From contig OY760687.1 in NCBI GenBank assembly GCA_963663945.1, positions 2,852,001-2,916,000 on the forward strand: a stretch of DNA of 64,000 nucleotides, read 5' to 3'. Made by a program: the position numbers and the translations under genes. Under the pieces are notes generated by a model. That model saw nothing but the letters and a program-made list of their open reading frames with translations. It made no database searches and was not told where the DNA came from. Positions 34,395-43,156 of the stretch are shown piece after piece; positions within the stretch are counted from its first letter, which is position 1; each line of letters starts with the position of its first letter. Source of the stretch: Bin87 sp963663945 (GTDB lineage: Bacteria; Chloroflexota; Dehalococcoidia; Lucifugimonadales; UBA3495).

Positions 34395-35153
34395 ATGCCC
34401 ATCACCGTAGCTCACATACCCAACCTTGAGTGCGAAGCGTTCTATTTCGACATGGAACGTCGGGGAATCGTCATGGTCCCCATGGAGCCGAACGAGGTTC
34501 CCGGCGCCCTGCAACGCGGCGAGGTGGACGCTGGACCGATATCCCTGTTGGACATCGACCGTTTGACGGCGCCAGCGTCAATGATCTCCGGTTTCTGCGT
34601 CGCATCGGTGACCCGGGCCCCGGCCTGCGTGCTCCTGTCCAAAACGCCCATCGACGAACTGGGCGGAAACGCCATCGCAGTCAACGATCCCGACCCGACT
34701 GCACTGAAGCTGCTTCAAGTGCTGCTGACCCAGAAACATGGCGTGAACGAGACCACGTTCGTGGGTACTGATGATGAGCACGACGCCGTGTTCCTCACGG
34801 GCAACCAGGGACTGAGGGGTCGCCGGGCAGTGCGCGGCTTCCCCATCCGCCTCGACCTCGGCGAGGACTGGGTCGAGTGGACGGGCCTTCCCTTTGTGTT
34901 CAGCCGCTGGTTGGTCCGGGAAGGCATGGAGCGCCAGGACTTCCTGGTGCTGCAGGATTCGCTGTTCGTGGGGCAGGAGGACTGGATGAACAATCTCTAC
35001 AAGTCCACCGGGCCGCGCAACGACCTTCTGATGCTGCCGCGCGAGGTTCTCGAGTACGTTCAGGGGATGAGGTTCTTCATGGGCGTGCCCGAAGAGCGCG
35101 CGATCGAAGCGTTCCGGGAAAAGCTGACACTGCTGGGCGACACCAGCCACTAG
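34395..35153 (+). CDS. MqnA/MqnD-like periplasmic-binding-fold protein
   Basis: 252 aa of the PF02621 family. AHIPNLECEAFYF, PGALQRGEVDAGPISLLDI (compare the MqnA ALxxGELDxAPIS motif), RAPACVLLSK, AVNDPDPTALKLLQVLL, DLGEDWVEWTGLPFVFSRWLVR. True MqnA is chorismate dehydratase of the futalosine menaquinone pathway; no other mqn gene is near, so it may instead be a substrate-binding or dehydratase-like relative. No signal peptide. Probably heads the run to 37.8 kb (DLH, DUF255). Confidence 0.7.
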   Translation: MPITVAHIPNLECEAFYFDMERRGIVMVPMEPNEVPGALQRGEVDAGPISLLDIDRLTAPASMISGFCVASVTRAPACVLLSKTPIDELGGNAIAVNDPDPTALKLLQVLLTQKHGVNETTFVGTDDEHDAVFLTGNQGLRGRRAVRGFPIRLDLGEDWVEWTGLPFVFSRWLVREGMERQDFLVLQDSLFVGQEDWMNNLYKSTGPRNDLLMLPREVLEYVQGMRFFMGVPEERAIEAFREKLTLLGDTSH

Positions 35154-35257
35154 GGGCCGCGACTGCGCGGTACAACCGGCCCGCATTGCGCCATGCCGGC
35201 GACCACACTGAGCCGTTTCCCGCGCATCAATTCGCATCAATTCGGCGGAGGTTGATG

Positions 35258-35992
35258 ATGGTACTCGTTGGACAGGAACTCGAAACCGGCACTATCCAGT
35301 ACACCAGCCGCGACGGGACGACGATCGACGCCTTCTACAGTCGTCCGGCCGGCGCCGGGTCCTATCCCGGCGTCATCGTCACCATGGAAGGCATGGGATT
35401 GATGGACCACCACAAGGACATCGCGGTGCGCTTCGCCGGACAGGGCTACCTGGCCATCGCGCCCGACCTCTACACCCGCGAGGGCACACCCGAGCCGGAA
35501 AACGTGCTGGCCACACTTTTCGCGTCCCCCGATGCCCGCGCCATGGACGACCTGGAAGGGGCGGCGCTCTTCCTCAAATCACAGGCCGATTCCAACGGCA
35601 GGGTGGGCATCATCGGTTTTTGCTCCGGGGGACGCTACACCTTGATGATGGCGTGCACCAGCGCCAACATCGATGCGGCGGTGGACTCCGCCGGCGGCCA
35701 CATCGTCCACGAGCCCACTGAACTCAGGCCGGTGCAGCCGATGGATATGGTGCCCGACCTGACCTGCCCGCTGCTGGCGTTATTCGGCGTGGAAGACGAG
35801 AACCCCACGGCGGAACAGGCGGAGCAGATGAAAACGCTGCTGGACCAGCACGGCAAGACCTACGAGTGGGTGATGTACAACAACGCCGGCCATGCGTTTT
35901 TCGCCGACTACCGGCCCAGCTATCGCGCCGCGCCGGCCCAGGACATGTGGCACCGGGTGCTCCTGTTCTACGGCCATCATCTGAAGCAGTAG
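35258..35992 (+). CDS. dienelactone hydrolase family protein
   Basis: 244 aa alpha/beta hydrolase. Nucleophile elbow GFCSGGR with catalytic Cys, acid in FGVEDENPT, and NNAGHAFFADYRP with catalytic His: the Cys-Asp-His triad of dienelactone hydrolases, which open dienelactones from ring cleavage of (chloro)catechols. Two adjacent ATGs (35255, 35258) follow GGAGG at 35247-35251; the second has the better spacing. Confidence 0.9.
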   Translation: MVLVGQELETGTIQYTSRDGTTIDAFYSRPAGAGSYPGVIVTMEGMGLMDHHKDIAVRFAGQGYLAIAPDLYTREGTPEPENVLATLFASPDARAMDDLEGAALFLKSQADSNGRVGIIGFCSGGRYTLMMACTSANIDAAVDSAGGHIVHEPTELRPVQPMDMVPDLTCPLLALFGVEDENPTAEQAEQMKTLLDQHGKTYEWVMYNNAGHAFFADYRPSYRAAPAQDMWHRVLLFYGHHLKQ

Positions 35993-36042
35993 CGCTCGAA
36001 TCTCAATCAACGTACGCCGGCTTCAGACCGGGAGGTCAACGG

Positions 36043-37821
36043 ATGAGCCAATCTCACGGCGGCGACAGCATCGCCTGGCGCGACTGGAGCGCGGATGCGT
36101 TCGAGGCTTCCCGGTCTGAGGACAAGCCGGTGCTGCTGACCCTGGGAGCTACTTGGTGCCACTGGTGTCACGTGATGGACGAGACCGCCTACTCGGATCC
36201 GCGAGTGATCGATCTGGTCAACTCCGGGTTCATCCCAGTGCGCGTGGACGTCGACCAGCGGCCGGACATCTCGTTGCGCTACAACCAGGGCACCTATCCT
36301 TCGGTGGCCTTCCTGACCGCGGACGGCGAGCTATTGGCCGGCCGGCCCTACACCCCGGCGGACGAGATGGCGGCCCTGCTGGAACAGATCTCCAGCGGAG
36401 AGTTCGTCGACGAAACATCCCGCTCGGGAGCCCCTTCCGGCTCGCCGGCTGACCAGGCGAGCCAGGCCTCAGTTGACGCAGTGCAGGTTCGGCTGCAGGA
36501 ACTCTATGACGAAGAGTTCGGCGGATTCGGCCTGGAACCCAAGCAGCCCCCTTGGGAGGCCCTGGCGTTTCTCATGGCCCGCTACGGCCTCACCGGCGAC
36601 CGTGCCCTGCTCGGAATGGTCGAAACCACTCTCGAGGGCATGTGGCACGGCATCTACGACCGCAAGGACCAGGGGTTCTTCCGGTACGCGGTGAGCCGGG
36701 ACTGGAAGGTGCCGCACTACGAGAAAATGCTGGTCAGCAACGCCAACCTGGCGATGGCATATCTCGAAGCCTTCCAGATCACCCGCAAATCAGTGTATCG
36801 AACGGCCGCCGACGGCATCCTGGACTACCTGCTGACAACCCTGTTCAGCCCCGATGACGGACTGTTTCATGCCAGCCAGGACGCCGACGAGCCCTTCTAC
36901 CAGGGATCGTGGAAGGACCGTGACCAGGGCACAGCGCCGCCCGTTGACCGCACTCTCTACGCTGGCTGGAACGCTCTGGCCGCGCTGGCCCTGGTCCAGG
37001 CCGGGGACGTGCTGAACCGCGCGTCCCTCCGGCGTTTGGGGGCCGACATCCTGGACACCCTGTGGACGGAGAGTTGGACATCCGACGGCGGGCTCAGCCG
37101 CCGCACGGGAGAGGCAAACCGCGGCGCGCCCGTCCTCATCGACCAGGTGTATTTCCTCCGGGCCTGGCTGGCCAGGTACCAGTCCACGGGTCGGCCCGAG
37201 CACCTGAACCGGGCGATCGAAGTCGCCGGGACGACGCAGCGGCTGTTCGGCGCCGCAGCCGGCGGTTGCTACGACACGACCCAACCCAGTTCTTTCGAAG
37301 CCGGATTCCTGCGCCGCGAGCAGCCGGTGTTGGACAACAGCAACTGGGCCGAGGCCCTATTGGTCCTGTCACGGCTGACCGGCGACGAAACCTACGCCGA
37401 CCAGGCTGCGGCGACGCTGCAGATCTTCGAGCCCGTGGTACCCGGCAAGAGCTATCTGGGCGACCACGCCTCCCGCCGCATGGAAGAGGACGAGGAAGCC
37501 CTGTTTCTGCCGGCGGGCGCGGCGTGGGGGCGGGCCAGGAGCCTGCTGACCCACGGGCCGGTCAGCCTGGTGCTGGTGGGCGACGCGTCCAACCCGTCCT
37601 ATCGCCCGCTGCACCAGGCGGCCTTGCGGGTCCACGCGCCTCACAAGATCGTCCAGCCACTGGATATCGAGCGCGATGCCGAGCGAGTACGCGAACTGGG
37701 TTTCCCGCTGCGTCGCGAAGCGGCCCTCTACGCGTGCATGGGCGAACGGTGCCTCGCCCCCATCAGTACGGCGCAAGGCGTCAGAGAGATGGCCCGCTCC
37801 CGTCCCTGGGCCACTGAATGA
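36043..37821 (+). CDS. DUF255 thioredoxin-domain protein (YyaL/SPATA20 family)
   Basis: 592 aa. N-terminal thioredoxin-like domain with WCHWCHVM (CxxC redox motif) and DVDQRPD; then an (alpha/alpha)6 barrel resembling N-acylglucosamine epimerases (YGWNAL-like region YAGWNALAALALVQAG, DNSNWAEALLVLSRLTGDETY). Usual family length is about 650-700; here the linker is shorter. Function unresolved; proposed in thiol redox or sugar processing. GGAGGTC before ATG 36043. Confidence 0.9.
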   Translation: MSQSHGGDSIAWRDWSADAFEASRSEDKPVLLTLGATWCHWCHVMDETAYSDPRVIDLVNSGFIPVRVDVDQRPDISLRYNQGTYPSVAFLTADGELLAGRPYTPADEMAALLEQISSGEFVDETSRSGAPSGSPADQASQASVDAVQVRLQELYDEEFGGFGLEPKQPPWEALAFLMARYGLTGDRALLGMVETTLEGMWHGIYDRKDQGFFRYAVSRDWKVPHYEKMLVSNANLAMAYLEAFQITRKSVYRTAADGILDYLLTTLFSPDDGLFHASQDADEPFYQGSWKDRDQGTAPPVDRTLYAGWNALAALALVQAGDVLNRASLRRLGADILDTLWTESWTSDGGLSRRTGEANRGAPVLIDQVYFLRAWLARYQSTGRPEHLNRAIEVAGTTQRLFGAAAGGCYDTTQPSSFEAGFLRREQPVLDNSNWAEALLVLSRLTGDETYADQAAATLQIFEPVVPGKSYLGDHASRRMEEDEEALFLPAGAAWGRARSLLTHGPVSLVLVGDASNPSYRPLHQAALRVHAPHKIVQPLDIERDAERVRELGFPLRREAALYACMGERCLAPISTAQGVREMARSRPWATE

Positions 37822-37823
37822 AA

Positions 37824-37850
37824 CGCCTCGGCGAGTAACCCGCCGAGGCG
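37824..37850. terminator. bidirectional hairpin between convergent genes
   Basis: Perfect 10-bp stem (37824-37833 with 37841-37850), 7-nt loop, AAAA on the right and AAAC at left; 2 bp after the DUF255 stop. Confidence 0.65.
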
Positions 37851-37875
37851 CAAAACTACCGACTGGTCCTGCCCG

Positions 37876-38940
37876 CTACCAGGACTTCAGGACGGGCAGC
37901 ACCTCTTTGGCAAAGAGCTTCAGGCCGCGCTCGGCAACGTCCATGGGCGTGCCGCCGAAGCGGAAGGCAACGTTCAGCTCGAAGTCGCCCAGCAGGGCGC
38001 GACGGTCCTCAAGCCCCCGCAGGATCTTGTCGGGCGTGCCCCAACTGGCCGCCTTCATGAAGCCTTCCACGGCTCCTTCAAGGCCGGCGGAGCGGGCGAT
38101 TTCGGCCTTCTGCTGATAGGCGTCGTAGCCCTTCACCGAAGCGAAGTGATCGCCCAGGAACTCGTAGTGATAGAAGTTGCTCTCCACGAACTTGCCCTGG
38201 TACTGGCGCGCTTCCTGCTCACATTGCTCCAGATCAGTGCCGCAGATGACGAACTCCGACAGCATCAGCGCCGGCGGCTCGGTGCCATGGAACTCACGGT
38301 GCAGCGCCCGGCCCTTCTCGATTCCCGGCATGCGCATTTCCCAGGGCCGGTCGGCAAACATGATGATGTGCGCCCCCAGCTTGGCCGCGGAGAGTACCGA
38401 TTCGTCGCTGGCCGCCACGGCGTAGATTCGCCCGTCGAAGGAGTGCTGCGGCCGGGGGCGGATTTCGGTTCTGGGCTGCTGGTAAAACTTCCCGTTGCCC
38501 TCGATAAATCCGGTTTTCAACGCATCGACGATCATCGGAGCGGCCTCGTCGAAACGCTCCCGCGATTCGTCCATGCTGACGCCGAAGGTCTCGAACTCGC
38601 GGCGGGCCAGGCCGCGTCCGAACCCCAGGCGCAGGCGGCCGCCGCTCAGCAGGTCCAGCACGGCAGCGTTCTCGGCGACCCGCAGCGGGTTGTGCCAGGG
38701 GAGGATCACTGCCGCGGTTCCCACGTCGATGTCGGTATGCTTGGCCGCCATGTGGGTCATCAACTGGATGTTGTCCGGCACGAAGGAGTAATCGTTGAAA
38801 TGGTGTTCGGCCGACCAGAGGCACTCGAAGCCCTCGTCAGCCGCGATCTCGGCCAGGCGCAGCTCTTCCTCCCACATCAGGCGGTCCGAGCCTTCATCCC
38901 AGCCGTAGCTGGAGAAGATCATCATCATTCCGACATCCAT
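37876..38940 (-). CDS. luciferase-like (LLM class) flavin-dependent oxidoreductase (copy 2)
   Basis: 354 aa. MIFSSYGWDEGSDRLMWEEELRLAEIAADEGFECLWSAEHHFNDYSF opening, VGTAAVILPWHNPLRVAENAAVLDLLSGGRLRLGFGRGLAR. Luciferase/F420-dependent superfamily; C-terminal helices complete. AAGGAG precedes ATG 38940 (a further ATG at 38988 lacks a site). Followed upstream by the unusual SDR, likely one leftward operon (53-bp gap). Confidence 0.92.
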   Translation of the reverse strand: MDVGMMMIFSSYGWDEGSDRLMWEEELRLAEIAADEGFECLWSAEHHFNDYSFVPDNIQLMTHMAAKHTDIDVGTAAVILPWHNPLRVAENAAVLDLLSGGRLRLGFGRGLARREFETFGVSMDESRERFDEAAPMIVDALKTGFIEGNGKFYQQPRTEIRPRPQHSFDGRIYAVAASDESVLSAAKLGAHIIMFADRPWEMRMPGIEKGRALHREFHGTEPPALMLSEFVICGTDLEQCEQEARQYQGKFVESNFYHYEFLGDHFASVKGYDAYQQKAEIARSAGLEGAVEGFMKAASWGTPDKILRGLEDRRALLGDFELNVAFRFGGTPMDVAERGLKLFAKEVLPVLKSW

Positions 38941-38993
38941 CCGATTACTCCTTGCAGTTGGTCCAGGTGTTGGGGGGTCAGCGTTCAAACGGC

Positions 38994-39836
38994 CTAGAAG
39001 GCAGGCTTGACGGGATATGGGGTCAGCTGGAGCTCATGGGTCCAGCAGGACTTGTCCTGCGTGTACAGGTAGTAGAAGGCCTCAGCGATCTTGACGGGGT
39101 TGATCATCAATTCCGGGTTTTGCTGCGCCCGAGGAGTAGCCCTCGTGCCCGGCGAGTCAATGGTGCCGTCGATGATCACATTGGCGACGTGCACGCCGAA
39201 CTCGGAATACTCTTCCGTCAACACCTGCGCCAGCGTCCGCATCATGACCCGGGGATAGTACAGCGACTGACCGGTGTACCGCTTCCGGCCCCGCAGCGAC
39301 GACGGGTTGTTGGAGATCAGGATGGTTCCCTCGCCGCGCTCGCGCATGGCCGGCAGAACCTCCTTGGCGACCAGGAACGGGCCGCTGCTGGAGATGTGCT
39401 GCGCGGTCTCGAATACCTCGATGGGGGTGTTCTCCAGCAGTTCCATCTCCGGCGGAAGGTCGCGCCCGTCGATGTAGCCCGCGTTGTATACCAGGACATC
39501 GGGATCGCCGGCTTCCTCGCGGATCTGCGCGAACGCATTCGAGATCGACTCCGGAATCGACAGGTCCAGTTCCACGATGGTGCTGTCTCCGCCCTGCTCG
39601 TTGATCGCCGCCTGCAGCGGCGCCGCGTTGGAGGCGTTGCGGGTGGTCAACACCGTGAGGAACCCCTCCTGGGCAAACTTCTGGGCGACGGCTCCACCAA
39701 CGCCCCAGCGCACGCCGATGGGCAGGTCGCTGTCGTCGATCTCCCCGCCGTGCACCAACTGCGTGTTGCGGCCGTCAGACTGCCACTTGGATGTCGCGCC
39801 GATGACGACGGCGACCGGTTTGCGATTCGTGCTCAT
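38994..39836 (-). CDS. atypical SDR oxidoreductase with interrupted glycine motif
   Basis: 280 aa. Rossmann strand VAVVIGATSKWQSDG is followed by about 25 extra residues before WGVGGAVAQKFAQEGF, so the TGxxxGxG loop is split by an insert. NAG motif kept (VLVYNAG). At the catalytic site Y-x-x-x-K reads YYPRVMMRTL, with no Lys. It keeps the fold but probably differs in mechanism or is non-catalytic. AAGGAA site before 39836. Pairs with the LLM gene downstream. Confidence 0.82.
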   Translation of the reverse strand: MSTNRKPVAVVIGATSKWQSDGRNTQLVHGGEIDDSDLPIGVRWGVGGAVAQKFAQEGFLTVLTTRNASNAAPLQAAINEQGGDSTIVELDLSIPESISNAFAQIREEAGDPDVLVYNAGYIDGRDLPPEMELLENTPIEVFETAQHISSSGPFLVAKEVLPAMRERGEGTILISNNPSSLRGRKRYTGQSLYYPRVMMRTLAQVLTEEYSEFGVHVANVIIDGTIDSPGTRATPRAQQNPELMINPVKIAEAFYYLYTQDKSCWTHELQLTPYPVKPAF

Positions 39837-40098
39837 GCTAAATTCCTTTTCAGTTCCGGACTGCGCACCCACGGAGCACGTCGCTCCGCACGGAACAGCC
39901 TCCCGATTTCAGGCCCAACCGCTCCCACACATCGCAGCGGCCGGCCAGGGATTTTGTGTTGCGGGTACTGTACTACAAACCTCCGGGAGAACGGTAATTT
40001 TCGCCGGCGTCGGCGTGCCGGTGGCCAGACTCGGTGTTGCGCTGCCGGCGGATCGGCCTAGAATGTCGCATCCGAACCTCACCAAAGGGAGCTCTGCC

Positions 40099-41052
40099 AT
40101 GGGATTCAAGCTCGTCATCTGTCCTCCAAACTATCAGGACCACTGGCCCCAAAGGCTGCAGGAAGAAATTCCGGACATCGACGTCCACCTGTGCCCGACG
40201 GTGGGCGAGGCCATGGAGGTCATCGGCGACGCCGACGCCGCGTTTGGCGACATCGTGCCCGAACTGCTGGAACGGGCCGAAAACCTCAGGTGGATCGCCT
40301 GTCCTCAGGCCGGCCCCCGCGCCGGCTACTACCACTCTTCGTTGATCGACAGCGACGTCATGGTCACCAACACCCGTGAGATTTACAACGACCACATCAG
40401 CGCCCACATCATGTCGCTGCTGCTGGCCTTTGCTCGGGGGCTGCAGGTGTACATCCCCCAGCAGGTGGCCGGCGTCTGGCAGCAGGGCTATCCGACCATC
40501 TACCTGCCCGAAGCCACCGTCGCAGTCGTGGGAGTCGGCGGCATCGGCGGCGAGACCGCGCGCCTGTGCTCCGAGTTCGGCATGACCGTGCTTGGCGTGG
40601 ACCCCCGGCTGTCGGCTCCCACCGCCGGAGTAGCCGAGCTACACCGTCCCGACGACCTCCTGGAGGTTCTGCCCCGCGCCGACTTCGTGGTGGTCACGGT
40701 GCCGGAAACGCCGGAAACCCAGGGCATGTTCCGAGCCGAGCAGTTTCGCGCCATGAAGAACAGCGGGTTCTTCATCAACATCGGTCGGGGCGCCACCGTG
40801 ATCCTGGACGACCTGGTGGACGCGCTGCGGGCCGGTGAACTCGCCGGAGCCGGCCTGGACGTCTTCCAGATCGAACCGCTGCCGTCCGGACACCCTCTCT
40901 GGACGATGCCGGGTGTGCTTATCACGCCCCACGTGGCCGGCAACGGCCCCTACCTGGACGACCGCCGCACCGACCTGTTCATCGACAATTGCAAGCGTTT
41001 CAACGAGGGCCGAGAACTGCGCAACGTCGTGGACAAAGCCAACTGGTTCTGA
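40099..41052 (+). CDS. D-isomer-specific 2-hydroxyacid dehydrogenase
   Basis: 317 aa. NAD-binding VGVGGIGGETARLCSEFGMTVLGVDP (GxGxxG), PETPETQGMF, NIGRGATVILDDLVDAL (conserved Arg), GAGLDVFQIEPLPSGHPLW (Glu), ITPHVAGN (His). Substrate-binding domain wraps both termini. Reduces a 2-keto acid or oxidises a D-2-hydroxyacid such as glyoxylate/hydroxypyruvate. GGGAG site before ATG 40099; it stands alone with a small CTGACG/CGTCAG hairpin after the stop. Confidence 0.9.
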   Translation: MGFKLVICPPNYQDHWPQRLQEEIPDIDVHLCPTVGEAMEVIGDADAAFGDIVPELLERAENLRWIACPQAGPRAGYYHSSLIDSDVMVTNTREIYNDHISAHIMSLLLAFARGLQVYIPQQVAGVWQQGYPTIYLPEATVAVVGVGGIGGETARLCSEFGMTVLGVDPRLSAPTAGVAELHRPDDLLEVLPRADFVVVTVPETPETQGMFRAEQFRAMKNSGFFINIGRGATVILDDLVDALRAGELAGAGLDVFQIEPLPSGHPLWTMPGVLITPHVAGNGPYLDDRRTDLFIDNCKRFNEGRELRNVVDKANWF

Positions 41053-41063
41053 CGCCCGGAACG

Positions 41064-42707
41064 TCAGTCCTCGCGGCGCTCCTCGCGCATGGTGATCAGC
41101 GCCAGCGGGATGGAGGAGACCGCAATCAATAGCAGCGCCGGCGCCGCCGCCCGAGCAAAGAACGCCTCCTCGGCGGCGGCCCAGATTGAAGACGCCAGGG
41201 TCGTGAATCCGATGGGGCTGAGGATCAACGTCGCCGGCAGTTCCTTCATCGTCAGGAGGAACACCAGGGCCGCTCCCGTCAGGATTCCGGGTCGGACCAG
41301 CGGCAGCGTGACGGTCAACAGGACCGACAGCGGACGCCGTCCCAGGCTGCGAGCAGCATCCTCGAATTCAGGGCGCACCTGCAGCAGCGAGGTTCGCAGC
41401 GAACCCACCGCCGCCGGCAGGAACAAGGTCACGTAAGCCACCGCCAGTATCGCCAGCGATTGATAGAGCCAGGGAGCGTAGTTTGCCCCGAAATACACCA
41501 GGCCCAGCGCGATGACGATGCCGGGCAGCGCAAAACCCACGAACCCCATGCGCTCCAGCCACCGGCTGAACAGACCCGGATAACGCACCGCCAGCACGGC
41601 GATGGGCGCGGCGCACAACACCGTGAGGATTGCGGCCAACGCTGAGACCCCAACCGAATTGGCGGCCGCTCGCCACAACAGCAGCAGTGGCTCGCCCGCC
41701 GCCACGCCCCGTACGGTCCAGTACACCAGAACCGTCACCGGCAAGCCGATGGAAACCGCCAACACGGCGCCGCAATACGCCAGTGCCGGCCAGCGCCAGC
41801 GCCCCAGGGGTACCGGCTCAGGCAGTCGGGTCGCGCCCCCGCGGCTGCGGTAATACCGACCACCCATGGCGTTACGGGCGCTGTTCTCACCCCACACCAC
41901 CGCCAGCGCCAGCACGATCAGCGCCAGCGACCACGCAGCGGCCAGCGTGCGGTTCAGAGCCGCGCCGTACTGGATGAAGATGCTCCAGGTGAAAGTCTCG
42001 TAGCGCATGATGGCGACCGCGCCGAAATCGCTCAGGGCGTAGAGCGCCGTGAGCAACCCACCCGCCAGTATCGCCGGCCTCAGCATGGGGAGCGTGACGC
42101 TCCGAAAGGTCTGCCAGCGGTCCCGGCCCAGGACCCTTGCCGACTCCTCCAGCGAGACATCCATGTTCCAAAGCGCGGCTCGCACCGGCAGCAGCACGTA
42201 GGGGAAGCTGATGATGATCAGCGTGAAGGCCGCGCCCGGGAAACCGTAGATGCTGGGGATCCGCTCAACGCCAAAACCCGCTTCCAGCCAACCCTGCAGG
42301 ATGCCGCGGGGACCCAGTCCCACCGCTATGGCAAACCCGACGATGTACGACGGCAACGCCAGCGGCAGCATCGTCGCCACACGCCAGAACGCTCGCCACG
42401 GCAGGTCGGTGCGCACGGTCAGCCAGGCCAGCGGCGCCGCGATGACGATGCAACCCAGCATCACCACCACCATGAGCGCGACGGTGCGGCCGACCACCCA
42501 GAGGGTTCGGGCCCGAAAGATCAGGCCTATGGCGTCTTCGCCGGCGCCCACCGTGCGCAACGCCAGGTAAACCGGCGCAACCAGCAGCAAGGCCGCCACC
42601 ACCAACGCGGGAACCCAAACGACCGCCGGCGGGCGCGCGGCGCCCTCGAAGAAATGGCCCCACAACGACTTGGGAACGGATACGGCCAACTTGGAGACGG
42701 TGGACAT
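41064..42707 (-). CDS. Fe3+-type (FbpB/SfuB) ABC transporter permease
   Basis: 547 aa, two fused permease halves with about 12 TM helices. Each half has an EAA loop (first ESARVLGRDRWQTFRSVTLPMLRPAI; second EDAARSLGRRPLSVLLTVTLPLVRPGI), the contact site for the ATPase. Such permeases import ferric iron or, in some lineages, thiamine/spermidine-like solutes. No substrate-binding protein or ATPase is beside it; on the 5' side only a repeat region follows. Orphan in this window. Confidence 0.9.
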   Translation of the reverse strand: MSTVSKLAVSVPKSLWGHFFEGAARPPAVVWVPALVVAALLLVAPVYLALRTVGAGEDAIGLIFRARTLWVVGRTVALMVVVMLGCIVIAAPLAWLTVRTDLPWRAFWRVATMLPLALPSYIVGFAIAVGLGPRGILQGWLEAGFGVERIPSIYGFPGAAFTLIIISFPYVLLPVRAALWNMDVSLEESARVLGRDRWQTFRSVTLPMLRPAILAGGLLTALYALSDFGAVAIMRYETFTWSIFIQYGAALNRTLAAAWSLALIVLALAVVWGENSARNAMGGRYYRSRGGATRLPEPVPLGRWRWPALAYCGAVLAVSIGLPVTVLVYWTVRGVAAGEPLLLLWRAAANSVGVSALAAILTVLCAAPIAVLAVRYPGLFSRWLERMGFVGFALPGIVIALGLVYFGANYAPWLYQSLAILAVAYVTLFLPAAVGSLRTSLLQVRPEFEDAARSLGRRPLSVLLTVTLPLVRPGILTGAALVFLLTMKELPATLILSPIGFTTLASSIWAAAEEAFFARAAAPALLLIAVSSIPLALITMREERRED

Positions 42708-43156
42708 TGGCTGCTTACATCAGTCCGTAAAACGGATTACGTTACCTGCATCGGAGCCCTGCTCCCATCAGTGTATGGGAAGTCGGGGTGATTATACCTT
42801 TGCCTACCCAAGGTCAACCCTTTGAACCCTCTGACACGTACCCATTTTGTCATCGCGAGGAGTGAAGCGACGTGCCGATCTCGATCCCGAAGTAGCGTTC
42901 CTTGCCCCAACGAGATTGCCGCGCTTCGCTCCCAATGACGGTTCCAGCGAAACTGGGCACGCGTGAGTGTGAACCCTGGTGAGATTGAGGAGGCTGAGCG
43001 CTCTCGCGTTTCGGCGTTGGGCCGCACGGATTGACGCGATTGACAGGACATACCGTCCAGCGCAGAATGGCGCAAATACGGGGCGGTCTGTCGCCCCTTT
43101 CGCTGTAATCCGTAACGGAATGCGCCTTCGCATTCCCCATTGGAGGAGGTCCCTTT
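42708..43156. other. repeat-rich intergenic region before the LLM gene
   Basis: 449 bp without a gene. Holds the palindromic repeat at 42849-42939, a GGGGCG/CGCCCC hairpin near 43080, and an 8-bp GGAATGCG/CGCATTCC hairpin with CCTT loop (43117-43136) just before the GGAGGAGG ribosome site of the LLM gene, which could affect its translation. Confidence 0.5.
42849..42939. repeat. imperfect palindromic interspersed repeat (91 bp)
   Basis: Left arm GTCATCGCGAGGAGTGAAGC... pairs with right arm ...GCTTCGCTCCCAATGAC, with GATCTCG/CGAGAT inside. The same core (CATTGCGAGCG..GCAATCT) recurs at 53131. This type of GTCATTGCGAG...AATCTC palindrome is a common dispersed element in bacterial genomes, carrying no gene. 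Confidence 0.65.
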
